Part shown: piece by piece, positions 35,117-42,967 of the stretch
How the letters are laid out: the number at the start of each line of letters is the position of its first letter
Position numbering within the stretch: the stretch's first letter is position 1
Source: UBA4416 sp031539425
GTDB lineage: Bacteria > Bacteroidota > Bacteroidia > B-17B0 > Aurantibacillaceae
Direction of reading: 5' to 3'
DNA length: 47,211 nucleotides
NCBI GenBank assembly: GCA_031539425.1
Contig: JAVKLI010000020.1
Coordinates: 1-47,211 of the forward strand
Position numbers and translations under genes: made by a program
Notes under the pieces: generated by a model
Databases searched by the model: none
What the model was told of the DNA's origin: nothing
What the model saw: only the letters and a program-made list of their open reading frames with translations

Positions 35117-35410
35117 ATGAAAAACATTTTAATTTTAATAATTATACTTGGAGTAAAATACTCAATGTTGAGTTCTATAGCATTTAAATCTGTTACAAGT
35201 ATTAATAATAGTCAAATAGAGTCTCAGGGTTTTATTCCATCAAACGCCTTCTATTCAAATAATTTAACACCCAACCAAGTAAATACTAATCATACTGAAA
35301 ACTCCTCCATTAAAGCAATTGAAAAAGGTCCCATAACTTATAATGCAAGCGGTAAAAAGAAGAATAAAGAAGAAGTAGTAGTAGAAAAAGAAGAAGGCTT
35401 TTTTTTCTAG
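35117..35410 (+). CDS. Small secreted protein, frame broken at a T8 run
   Basis: 97 residues as read. Signal peptide about 1-22, then a polar Asn/Ser-rich stretch and a charged Lys/Glu segment (KKKNKEEVVVEKEEG) that ends FFF at a run of eight T (35399-35406). Losing one T joins it without interruption to a 68-codon open frame, giving a protein of about 164 residues with a membrane segment and a cysteine-rich tail. It is therefore either a slippery-site gene, a recent null allele or a sequencing error. It starts 22 bases after the GT39 gene. I do not recognise the family. Confidence 0.55.
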   Translation: MKNILILIIILGVKYSMLSSIAFKSVTSINNSQIESQGFIPSNAFYSNNLTPNQVNTNHTENSSIKAIEKGPITYNASGKKKNKEEVVVEKEEGFFF

Positions 35411-35612
35411 TTTTTTTAAACTTCTATTTATTACATTATTGTTTGGTATTGTTGAACTAGTTTTTAAAATTATTTTTTATCTTATAGTTTATGGTATTTT
35501 GTATTTGCTGACTGGTGGGCGCATTCTAAATAACCCTCCAATTAATAAAACATGCGATCATTGCAACCAAACATATTTTAGCTCGGATAACCATTGTTGC
35601 AGTCGCCATTAA
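35407..35612 (+). other. Frame-shifted continuation of the 35117 gene: membrane helices and zinc-ribbon-like tail
   Basis: This frame has no start codon of its own near its opening. It reads SSFFKLLFITLLFGIVELVF, KIIFYLIVYGILYLLTGG, then RILNNPPINK and the tail CDHCNQTYFSSDNHCC, ending with TAA at 35612. A hydrophobic pair followed by a CxxC...CC ribbon is a coherent small membrane protein end. Its exact joining to the upstream frame at the T8 run argues for one gene. Confidence 0.55.
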
Positions 35613-35650
35613 AATTAAAGTTTTCTTTTAAAAAAATATAATCTAAATTA

Positions 35651-36472
35651 TTATAGCCTATTTATTAATTGGGCATTTTGCATTTTAGTTGACAGTGTTT
35701 GAATTGCTTGCTGACCAATTGACCCTAACTGTAAACTATATTTGTTTACATATAATTTAATATGTTGATTGATTATTTGATCATCCATTTCTTGACAATG
35801 TTTTTTTATAAAATTGATAGAACTACTAGGGTATTTAAAAGCAAATTCAATGCTTTTAAAAATTAATTGATTAATTAATTCTATCTCATCTTTTTCAAAT
35901 GTTTGTTTCATCACTATCCCCCCTAATGGTATTGGTTGTTGGGTTTGATAGATCCACGCCTCACCTAAATCTATTATTTTATATAACCCTTTTTGCTCGT
36001 AATTAAATCGGCTTTCATGAATTATCAATCCAGCATCAACAGTGTTATTTAAAACCGCTTGTTCAATGTTACTATAAATCATTACTGTTTTATTTTTGAT
36101 TTGCGGAAATAAAATTGAAAGTAATAAATTAGCAGTTGTATACTGGCCTGGTATTGCTATGTTTAAATTAGGTAATTCATTAATAGTTATTACTTTTTTT
36201 GAAACTAATAAGGGGCCACAATTAAACCCAAGTGCAGCTCCTGAATTGAGTAGCTTATATTTATTACTTAGTAGCAGAATTGCATAAAAACTTAGTTTTG
36301 TTATGTCAAGCTGAAATGATTGAATAGCAAGAAGGTTTAATTTTTCTACATCATAAATATGCGGTGTAAAATTAATCCCATGCGTATCAATTTTTTTATG
36401 AATGAGCGCATCAAAAATAAAACAATCATTGGGGCAAGGTGAAAGACCTAAGGCGTATGTCATATTGAACAT
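35651..36472 (-). CDS. mqnD: 1,4-dihydroxy-6-naphthoate synthase MqnD
   Basis: 273 residues, periplasmic-binding-protein-like fold. The family opening YALGLSPCPNDCFIFDALIH with TPHIYDVEKLN and QSFQLDITKLSFYA is clear. GAALGFNCGPLLVSK, IAIPGQYTTANLLL and VDAGLIIHESRFNYEQKGLYKIIDLGEAW are the MqnD core, with the His in IHESR being the conserved catalytic candidate. It converts cyclic dehypoxanthinyl futalosine to 1,4-dihydroxy-6-naphthoate in the alternative menaquinone pathway. Start could be the Met at codon 4 (36463), next to the conserved part. Single gene on the minus strand. MqnA, B and C are not in the window. Confidence 0.95.
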   Translation of the reverse strand: MFNMTYALGLSPCPNDCFIFDALIHKKIDTHGINFTPHIYDVEKLNLLAIQSFQLDITKLSFYAILLLSNKYKLLNSGAALGFNCGPLLVSKKVITINELPNLNIAIPGQYTTANLLLSILFPQIKNKTVMIYSNIEQAVLNNTVDAGLIIHESRFNYEQKGLYKIIDLGEAWIYQTQQPIPLGGIVMKQTFEKDEIELINQLIFKSIEFAFKYPSSSINFIKKHCQEMDDQIINQHIKLYVNKYSLQLGSIGQQAIQTLSTKMQNAQLINRL

Positions 36473-36602
36473 TTTTTTAAAAGCATAAAATTATAATATA
36501 TTTTAATGGGTTACCTAATAGGTAATGCTCATTAACTTTAAAATGCTAAATTTTATTTATACAAATGATTAATTTTAACAAATTATTTAACCTCTCTATA
36601 AT

Positions 36603-37052
36603 ATGCTACAAATAAATCCTTACATCAATTTTAATGGTAATGCAGAAGAAGCATTTAATTTTTATAAATCTGTTTTTGGCGGCGAATTTTCAAAACTTAC
36701 ACGCTTTAAAGACTTAACAAGCGACGAGTTTCCAATACCAGAAAATGAACTAAATAAAATCATGTTTATAGAACTGCCTATTGGCAACAATAAATTAATG
36801 GCAAATGATGTGCCTTCAAGTATGGGTACCGTCAATGAAAACGAAAATAGAAGTAAAATAGCTATTAGTATCGACAATAAAGTGGAAGCAGATAAATTAT
36901 TTAATGGCCTATCTCAAGGTGGGCAAATTGAAATGCCTATCATGGATAGCCCATGGGGCTCATACTTTGGTATGTTAAGAGATAGGTATGGCATTGAGTG
37001 GACTGTAGAGTTTGATTCAAAAAAAACAACAAGTAACCATGTACAAAACTAA
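36603..37052 (+). CDS. PhnB-like VOC-family protein
   Basis: 149 residues, a glyoxalase/VOC fold of the PhnB (3-demethylubiquinone methyltransferase-like) group. Markers: INPYINFNGNAEEAFNFYKSVFGGEF, LPIGNNKLMANDVPSSMG, EADKLFNGLSQGGQIEMPIMDSPWGSYFGMLRDRYGIEWTV. The usual metal-binding His is absent, as is typical of this non-enzymatic-looking branch, whose role is unclear. Its stop overlaps the start of the 49-residue membrane gene by 14 bases, which begins a tightly packed run that includes ArsC. No phosphonate genes are near. Confidence 0.88.
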   Translation: MLQINPYINFNGNAEEAFNFYKSVFGGEFSKLTRFKDLTSDEFPIPENELNKIMFIELPIGNNKLMANDVPSSMGTVNENENRSKIAISIDNKVEADKLFNGLSQGGQIEMPIMDSPWGSYFGMLRDRYGIEWTVEFDSKKTTSNHVQN

Positions 37053-37188
37053 AGAATTCCTAAAACAAAATAAAAAACTTATAATCATTTTAACTGGCGT
37101 CACTCTTTTGAATGCTTACTATGGCTTTGATGCCAAGTTCACGATTATCAATTTATTGTGGGTATTAATTAATGTAATTAAAATATGA
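37039..37188 (+). CDS. 49-residue membrane microprotein, coupled to arsC
   Basis: ATG at 37039, inside the end of the PhnB-like gene, to TGA at 37186-37188. The TGA shares bases with the ATG of the next gene (ATGA), a classic translational-coupling arrangement. The peptide has a basic start (MYKTKEFLKQNKK), a hydrophobic span LIIILTGVTLLNAYY, a short FDAKF turn and a second span TIINLLWVLINVIKI, so it could be one hairpin in the membrane. I do not recognise it. Overlaps on both sides and an intact frame support a real gene. Confidence 0.65.
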   Translation: MYKTKEFLKQNKKLIIILTGVTLLNAYYGFDAKFTIINLLWVLINVIKI

Positions 37189-37601
37189 AAAACGTTTTAG
37201 TGCTTTGTACCGGTAATAGTTGTAGGAGTCAAATGGCGCATGGTTATTTAAATTATTACTCTAAGTTAAAAAATGTAGCAGTATATAGTGCTGGGGTAGA
37301 AACACATGGTGTTAATCCTAAAACTATTACTATTATGAAAGAAGATGGAATTGATATTTCTCAGCATACTTCAAATAATATAGATGAGTACATGCATATC
37401 AATTTTGATTTTATAATTACAGTGTGTGACAATGCCAAAGAACGTTGTCCCTATTTTCCATCAAATGCAGTTAAATTACATTATAACTTTCCAGACCCAT
37501 CAAAACTTGTTGCTACAGATATTGAGATACAACTTGAATTTAAGAGAGTACGAAATCTTATTAAAAATTATTGCAACAAATTTGTGGAAGAGAATTTGTA
37601 A
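37185..37601 (+). CDS. arsC: Arsenate reductase ArsC, thioredoxin-coupled low-Mr phosphatase type
   Basis: 138 residues. Phosphate loop C8TGNSCRS (CX5R, R14) at the start, then the redox cysteines C81 and C88 in TVCDNAKERCPYFP and D104-P105 in NFPDPS. This triple-cysteine layout (C10/C82/C89 in the pI258 enzyme) identifies the thioredoxin-dependent arsenate reductase rather than a plain tyrosine phosphatase. It reduces arsenate to arsenite in the cytoplasm. No efflux pump (Acr3, ArsB) or ArsR gene is near, so the job may be wider or the pump is elsewhere. Start overlaps the stop of the 49-residue gene. Confidence 0.92.
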   Translation: MKNVLVLCTGNSCRSQMAHGYLNYYSKLKNVAVYSAGVETHGVNPKTITIMKEDGIDISQHTSNNIDEYMHINFDFIITVCDNAKERCPYFPSNAVKLHYNFPDPSKLVATDIEIQLEFKRVRNLIKNYCNKFVEENL

Positions 37602-37623
37602 GATTAATATGTAAAATATATAA

Positions 37624-38073
37624 ATGAATATTAAAGCAATCAACTATTCTCAGCAAGAGATAGAATATTTCACACAACATGTGCTTCATCATAAGCAAGC
37701 CTTTAACTGGCTTTTAGAGCATAATAAACATGAACTGCTTGCTACATTAGAGGCGATAAGAGATGATAAGAAAGCATTTCAGTTTTTAATAAATGGTCAG
37801 TTTTTTGTTTTAGCTGCATTTGTAAATGCTATTTGGGATGATGCTAATGCTTTTCAATTTTTAATAAAAACTAAAGCTTATGATTGGGCGGCTTGTGCTA
37901 ATATAGTTAATGGCGATGATAAGGCAGAAGTAGCTCTAAAGACTGCTCATAAAAATCATTTTGTACAATTAGCTAAAGCCATTCAATCTCGAATACACGA
38001 AGATGGTGATAGATTAACCACACCTGTAGGTATTTTTAAAAGCATGTTTAATTTTAAAAAGAAGTTTGATTAA
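37624..38073 (+). CDS. Four-repeat helical protein of unknown function
   Basis: 149 residues. Three clear tandem repeats of exactly 25 residues (26-50, 51-75, 76-100), each opening AF[NQ][WF]L[LI] and closing with a D-D pair before the next, plus a fourth degenerate unit (101-125). Each unit reads as a helix-turn-helix of the alpha-solenoid kind. No signal peptide or catalytic motif. It follows arsC by 22 bases and is probably in the same transcript. I do not recognise the family. Scaffold or protein-binding role is inference from the repeat shape. Confidence 0.8.
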   Translation: MNIKAINYSQQEIEYFTQHVLHHKQAFNWLLEHNKHELLATLEAIRDDKKAFQFLINGQFFVLAAFVNAIWDDANAFQFLIKTKAYDWAACANIVNGDDKAEVALKTAHKNHFVQLAKAIQSRIHEDGDRLTTPVGIFKSMFNFKKKFD

Positions 38074-38111
38074 TAGCCTTTCATTAAAGAGTTATTGATT
38101 GAATTCTATAA

Positions 38112-40385
38112 CTATAAATTATTTAAAAAGTAATCTAATACTTTAGTCATAAGGTGTACTCTATCCTTACCCATTATATTATGCTCATGCCCAGGATATA
38201 AAAAGTAATCTAACTGAACTTTTGATTCAATAGCTTTTTTCTGAAACAACATGCTATGCTGCATCACAACAACTGGATCTTGAGCACCGTGTATCATTAA
38301 TAATTTCCCTTTAAGTTTATCTGCATAATTTAATAAACTATTATTTTTATAGCCATCTGGGTTATCTTGTGGGCTATCCATGTATCTTTCTGTATACATT
38401 ATTTCATAATAGTTCCAATCAATTACAGGGCCGCCAGCAACTCCAACTTTAAATACATTTGGATACCTTGTCATTAGTGATGTAGTCATAAAACCACCAT
38501 AACTCCAACCAAATACACCTAGTCGAGTAGTATCAACATATTTTAAAGTTTTTAAATACTTAACGCCACTTAACTGATCTTCCATTTCCTTTGTACCTAA
38601 CTGTCTGTGTGTAGCTTGTGAAAAATCTTTACCTCTATTATCGGTTCCCCTTCCGTCTAATGTAAATACAATATAGCCTTTTTGTGCCATAAATTGGTAC
38701 CATAACTCACCGCCAGCAAGCCATGTATTAGTAACTAGTTGAGAATGTGGCCCATTATAAACATAAACAATTACTGGGTATTTTTTGGTTGAATCAAAAT
38801 TAGTAGGTTTAAAAATGCGGCAAAATAGTTCTGTTTTTTCAGAATTTTTAATTGTAAAAAGTTTCCAATCACCTAATTCGTAATGTTCTAAAGGGTTTGG
38901 TGATTTATATATTTCCTCTTCCTTATTTGTTTCTAAATTGATAAGGTTATATTTTTTAGGAGTTGATGTGTTTGAAAAAACATCAAATATAAAATTACCT
39001 GTAGAATCTGTTTTACATGTATGAAACCCAGATCCAGAAGTTATTCTTTTTGTTTTGAATGTGATTAAATTAATACTATAAAAATCTTGACTTACAGGAT
39101 TTTCTTGGTTTGAATGATAAAATAAAACTGTTCCATTTGCATTAAAACCTACTGTATTTTTAACTTCCCATTTCCCTTTGGAAATTTGTTTGATGAGTTT
39201 GCCAGATATATCATGTAAATATAAATGGTTAAACCCATTTTTTCTACTTTGCCAAATAAATTGTTTAGGGTTATTTTTCAAAAATATCATAGGATTAAGC
39301 GGTTCAACATATTTATTATCATGTTCAGTAAAAAGTGTTTTAACAAAATCACCAGTTATTGCATCATATTCATTTAATTTTAAATCCTTTTGATTTCTTG
39401 TTAATTCTGCAACGTAAATTTTCTTTTCATCGGGGCTCCAAGCAATGTTGGTTAAATAAGTTTCTGCGTTATCTGTTTTTAAAAAGATAGTTTGTTTAGT
39501 TTTAATGTTAAAAACACCTATAGTTACTGTATGGCTTTGGCTTCCAGCCATTGGATATTTTATATTGTTGTTTTTTGCAGGGCGAACAGTCCAATCTATA
39601 ATAGGATAAGAAAAAACATTGCTTTGATCCATTCTATAAAAAGCCACAAAATTTTCGTTCGGACTCCAAAAAATACTTTTAGTAATACCAAACTCATTTT
39701 GATGAATATTTTCACCTGTGTATACAATATTCTCTGATCCATCCTTTGTAATTTGAATATCTTCTTTATTTATATTGATAAATAAATTAAAATTTTTACA
39801 ATAAGTATAATAGTTGTTTTTTTCAGATATATCAAGTGATTTTAAAGAGTTATCTATTTTTGTTTTTGTTGCAAGGGTATCCATCCACAGCTTTTTAGAA
39901 CTGTCAAATAATAGTGTTGATTTACCTAGTTCAAAAGAAAATTGATTACAATGAATTGTATTACCGCATTGAGTTCTTAACCACATGAGTTGTGGAATAG
40001 CTGATAAAGTATCTTTTTTATGAATTTTTAAATTAACATTAAGTTCTTGTAAGTGTATTGAGTCTACAAAACGATTGTTATTGCTTGATTTTATATAAAT
40101 ACAATTATTTTGAACATAACTAAAATGAGGACTATTTTTAATAAATTGTAATTGATCTATTCTTTTTGGAGCTAAAGTTGTTGTTGATTTAAGTACTACG
40201 TCTTCTATTGTAAATGGAAGTAAAGTAGAGGTTGGTATGGTAATTGAACTCAACTGATCTGGAGTCAATTCAAGTTGTACCGAATCTATTGCTATTAAAT
40301 CTGATGGACTTACTTGTATAGTTTGAGCAAAATTTGCGTAATTTATTAAAAAAATAAATATGATTAGAGTGAAAAAATGTTTCAT
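38112..40385 (-). CDS. S9-family dipeptidyl peptidase (DPP IV-like), secreted
   Basis: 757 residues. Signal peptide 1-20 (INYANFAQ). An eight-bladed propeller (about 100-500; for example WSPDEKKIYVAELTRNQKD) is followed by the alpha/beta hydrolase: S628 in GWSYGGFMT, D703 in HGAQDPVVV and H735 in GHEHNI. The substrate entry site in family members usually has a Glu in 'R.DE..V', but here it reads YRMDQSNV (D253), so the N-terminal-amine clamp is altered. The product probably acts in the periplasm on peptides. Convergent with the repeat protein gene. Expected activity: removal of dipeptides, but specificity is uncertain given the changed motif. Confidence 0.9.
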   Translation of the reverse strand: MKHFFTLIIFIFLINYANFAQTIQVSPSDLIAIDSVQLELTPDQLSSITIPTSTLLPFTIEDVVLKSTTTLAPKRIDQLQFIKNSPHFSYVQNNCIYIKSSNNNRFVDSIHLQELNVNLKIHKKDTLSAIPQLMWLRTQCGNTIHCNQFSFELGKSTLLFDSSKKLWMDTLATKTKIDNSLKSLDISEKNNYYTYCKNFNLFININKEDIQITKDGSENIVYTGENIHQNEFGITKSIFWSPNENFVAFYRMDQSNVFSYPIIDWTVRPAKNNNIKYPMAGSQSHTVTIGVFNIKTKQTIFLKTDNAETYLTNIAWSPDEKKIYVAELTRNQKDLKLNEYDAITGDFVKTLFTEHDNKYVEPLNPMIFLKNNPKQFIWQSRKNGFNHLYLHDISGKLIKQISKGKWEVKNTVGFNANGTVLFYHSNQENPVSQDFYSINLITFKTKRITSGSGFHTCKTDSTGNFIFDVFSNTSTPKKYNLINLETNKEEEIYKSPNPLEHYELGDWKLFTIKNSEKTELFCRIFKPTNFDSTKKYPVIVYVYNGPHSQLVTNTWLAGGELWYQFMAQKGYIVFTLDGRGTDNRGKDFSQATHRQLGTKEMEDQLSGVKYLKTLKYVDTTRLGVFGWSYGGFMTTSLMTRYPNVFKVGVAGGPVIDWNYYEIMYTERYMDSPQDNPDGYKNNSLLNYADKLKGKLLMIHGAQDPVVVMQHSMLFQKKAIESKVQLDYFLYPGHEHNIMGKDRVHLMTKVLDYFLNNL

Positions 40386-40690
40386 GGAATTGATATTAAT
40401 TTAAAGTTTTAGATTGTGAAGTGGCTGTATTAAAATGGGTGTTTGGGTATATCTCAGATATTAAAAGCGGCAAAATTAGCAACTAATTTAATAGTTTGTA
40501 AGTTAAATGGCACAATTTATAAGGTTTTTATTAACGTTTAAATTGCAATTAATAACTTTCTATTATCAAACTAAAGTTTTATTAATAATAACAATTTTGA
40601 ATTTAATTCATATTTGTCAATTAAAATATTCTTAACATTAAGTGTTTTTTTATTTATTTTTTGTAAAATTGTTTAAAATCTAATTAACTA
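40386..40690. other. Non-coding, divergent promoter region
   Basis: About 300 bases between the S9 peptidase (minus) and the surface protein gene (plus). Very AT-rich (for example around 40540-40700). No gene, hairpin or perfect TAnnTTTG box was found. Promoters for both neighbours should lie here. Confidence 0.4.
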
Positions 40691-42958
40691 ATAAAAGCGT
40701 TACACATATTTTTATTACTATTTATTATAATTTTTTATGATAGTAAAGCTACCCATATTGTAGGTAGTGAAATTTATTATACCAAACTAACAGGAGATAA
40801 TTATAGAATTACGCTTAAGCTTTACAGAGATTGTTCTCCAGGTACAACCCCATTTGATCAAACTGCGTTTCTAACAATTTATAAAAAAAATGCTAATACT
40901 GTTAAATCTACACACGACGCACCGTTAACATCATCTATTACATTACCACCAACATATAATAGCAGTTGTTTTCCGGTGGTATCTAATGCAGCCTGTGTGC
41001 AAGAAGCTATTTATGAATTTACAACTAACCTTGTTCCGTTATTTGGTGGGTATTATATTATTTTTCAAAGGTGCTGTAGAAATTACTCTATTATCAATAT
41101 TAATAACCCTGGTTGTTTTGGTGTGAGTGTTTTTGAAACCATACCTGGTCCCGAAGTAGTTGCTACCAATAGTAGTCCAAGGTTTTTAAACTATCCACCC
41201 ATTTATTTATGTAAAGGTGCCAATATTGGAGCTAATTTTATAGCTACTGACCCTGATGGTGATGCGTTATTATATTCTTTTGAAAGACCATTTGATGGAG
41301 GAAATCAAAAATGCCCTACAGTTTCTGGCATCTCTTATTTACCTTTGAATCCAGCAATAAATGGCTGTCTAAATTTAACACCTGGCAATAGTTGTCCTGC
41401 GGTAAATACACCATCACCATTTGTTCAAATACCTTTAATAGCACCCTATACAAGCGCTTATCCAATGGCTTCAAGTCCGCCTATTAACGTTAATACAACT
41501 ACGGGTTTAATAGGAGGTAAACCTTCTATGCTTGGCCAGTGGGCTTTAGCTGTAAAAGTAAGTGAATATAGAGGTGGTGTGAATATAGGAACTCATTATA
41601 GAGATTTTCAGTTTAACGTTATTCAATGCAATAATAGTGTTTCTGCATTAATTCAACCACAAATTAGTATCCCCCCAGATATTAATAATTTTTGTTATGG
41701 TTATAATATCACGTTTACTAACTCTAGCGGCCCTAACTCACAATCTTTACTATACTATTGGAATTTTGGTAATCTAACCACTTTAGCAGATACATCAAAT
41801 TTATTTCAACCAAATTATACATACCCTGGCCCAGGCTTTTATACTGTAACTTTAAAGGCTTTTACGCCAGACAGGGGTTGTGTAGATAGTGTAATGTACC
41901 CTATAAGGATAGCTCCTGAGTTAAATCCAAAAATTATAGGACCAGAAGGTTTCTGTTTTAAAAATAATCGTTCTGTTTATTTTGCTGGAGGTTCTTTTAT
42001 AGGAAATGCTTTAACTACCTATTCATGGAATTTTGCAACATCAATTTCACCTAGTGTTGCTAGCATTAAAACTGTAAGTAATGTTGTATTTTCTCAACCA
42101 GGTACTTATTCTATTATGTTATCAGTTAACGAAAATAGCTGTACAGCTACGCGCACATTGTTAGTTCAGTCTATTAATTCACCATCTGCAAGTATTTTAA
42201 CCCCTTCATCTATTTGCATTGGTCAATCCGTAACGCTTACTGCTAGTATTATATCACAAATACCTGTATTATATAGTTGGTCTGTAAGTAATAATTTTAC
42301 ATCCACGCTCTCAACTGTACCTTTGCAATATGCTACAGCTAGTGTTTATACTATAAATTTAAAGGTTAATACTTATAGCTTATGTATCGACTCTGCTAAA
42401 ACTTCTAAAAGCTTAATAATATCAAATTTACCTATTTCAAATTTTACTTTTAGCCCTAATCAAAATGTAAAATATTTTGATGCTACTATCTTTTTTACAG
42501 ATGTAACCATTGGTAATCCTGTAAGTTGGAAGTATGATTTTGGTGATGGGAATACAAGTGCTAATCAAAATCCGGTTCACACGTATGATTTTTGGGGTCT
42601 AGCGTTAATTAGTCAAACAGTTACAAATCAATATGGTTGTATTCATACTAGTACTTCACAAATAAATGTGATGCCAGAATTTCGATTATGGGTACCTAAT
42701 TGTTTTACACCTAATTTAAAAGATAGCATTAATCCTGTGTTTGTTCCAGTAGTTGTTGGAGCTTCAAATTATGTATTAAAAATTTATAATAAGTGGGGCG
42801 TTTGTGTGTTTGAAACTACTGATTATAAAAAAAAATGGGATGGTAAATATAATGATGAGCTAATGCCAGAAGATGTTTACATAGTATATATAACAGGAAT
42901 TAATTTGGAAACAAAAAAAGATTTTTTTAGTGTGAGCTCATTGCTTTTAATTCGTTAA
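40691..42958 (+). CDS. Large T9SS surface protein with PKD domains, possible ATA start
   Basis: From ATA at 40691 the frame gives 755 residues and begins with a normal signal peptide (KALHIFLLLFIIIFYDSKA) followed by ATHIVGSEIYYTKL, the conserved opening of Bacteroidota 'ATHIVGGEI' surface proteins. No ATG, GTG or TTG is in frame between the upstream TAA at 40685 and a GTG at 40976, which lies well inside the conserved domain, so the usual start appears to be mutated or ATA is used. Later parts: RDCSPGTTPFDQ, PKD-like units (YYWNFGN...YTYPGPGFYTVTL; KYDFGDGNTSANQNPVHTYD), and a C-terminal gliding-associated sorting domain (VPNCFTPNLKDSINPVF, KIYNKWGVCVFETTDYKKKWDGKYN). Likely secreted and surface-bound by T9SS. 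Confidence 0.75.
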   Translation: MKALHIFLLLFIIIFYDSKATHIVGSEIYYTKLTGDNYRITLKLYRDCSPGTTPFDQTAFLTIYKKNANTVKSTHDAPLTSSITLPPTYNSSCFPVVSNAACVQEAIYEFTTNLVPLFGGYYIIFQRCCRNYSIININNPGCFGVSVFETIPGPEVVATNSSPRFLNYPPIYLCKGANIGANFIATDPDGDALLYSFERPFDGGNQKCPTVSGISYLPLNPAINGCLNLTPGNSCPAVNTPSPFVQIPLIAPYTSAYPMASSPPINVNTTTGLIGGKPSMLGQWALAVKVSEYRGGVNIGTHYRDFQFNVIQCNNSVSALIQPQISIPPDINNFCYGYNITFTNSSGPNSQSLLYYWNFGNLTTLADTSNLFQPNYTYPGPGFYTVTLKAFTPDRGCVDSVMYPIRIAPELNPKIIGPEGFCFKNNRSVYFAGGSFIGNALTTYSWNFATSISPSVASIKTVSNVVFSQPGTYSIMLSVNENSCTATRTLLVQSINSPSASILTPSSICIGQSVTLTASIISQIPVLYSWSVSNNFTSTLSTVPLQYATASVYTINLKVNTYSLCIDSAKTSKSLIISNLPISNFTFSPNQNVKYFDATIFFTDVTIGNPVSWKYDFGDGNTSANQNPVHTYDFWGLALISQTVTNQYGCIHTSTSQINVMPEFRLWVPNCFTPNLKDSINPVFVPVVVGASNYVLKIYNKWGVCVFETTDYKKKWDGKYNDELMPEDVYIVYITGINLETKKDFFSVSSLLLIR

Positions 42959-42967
42959 AATCTTTTT

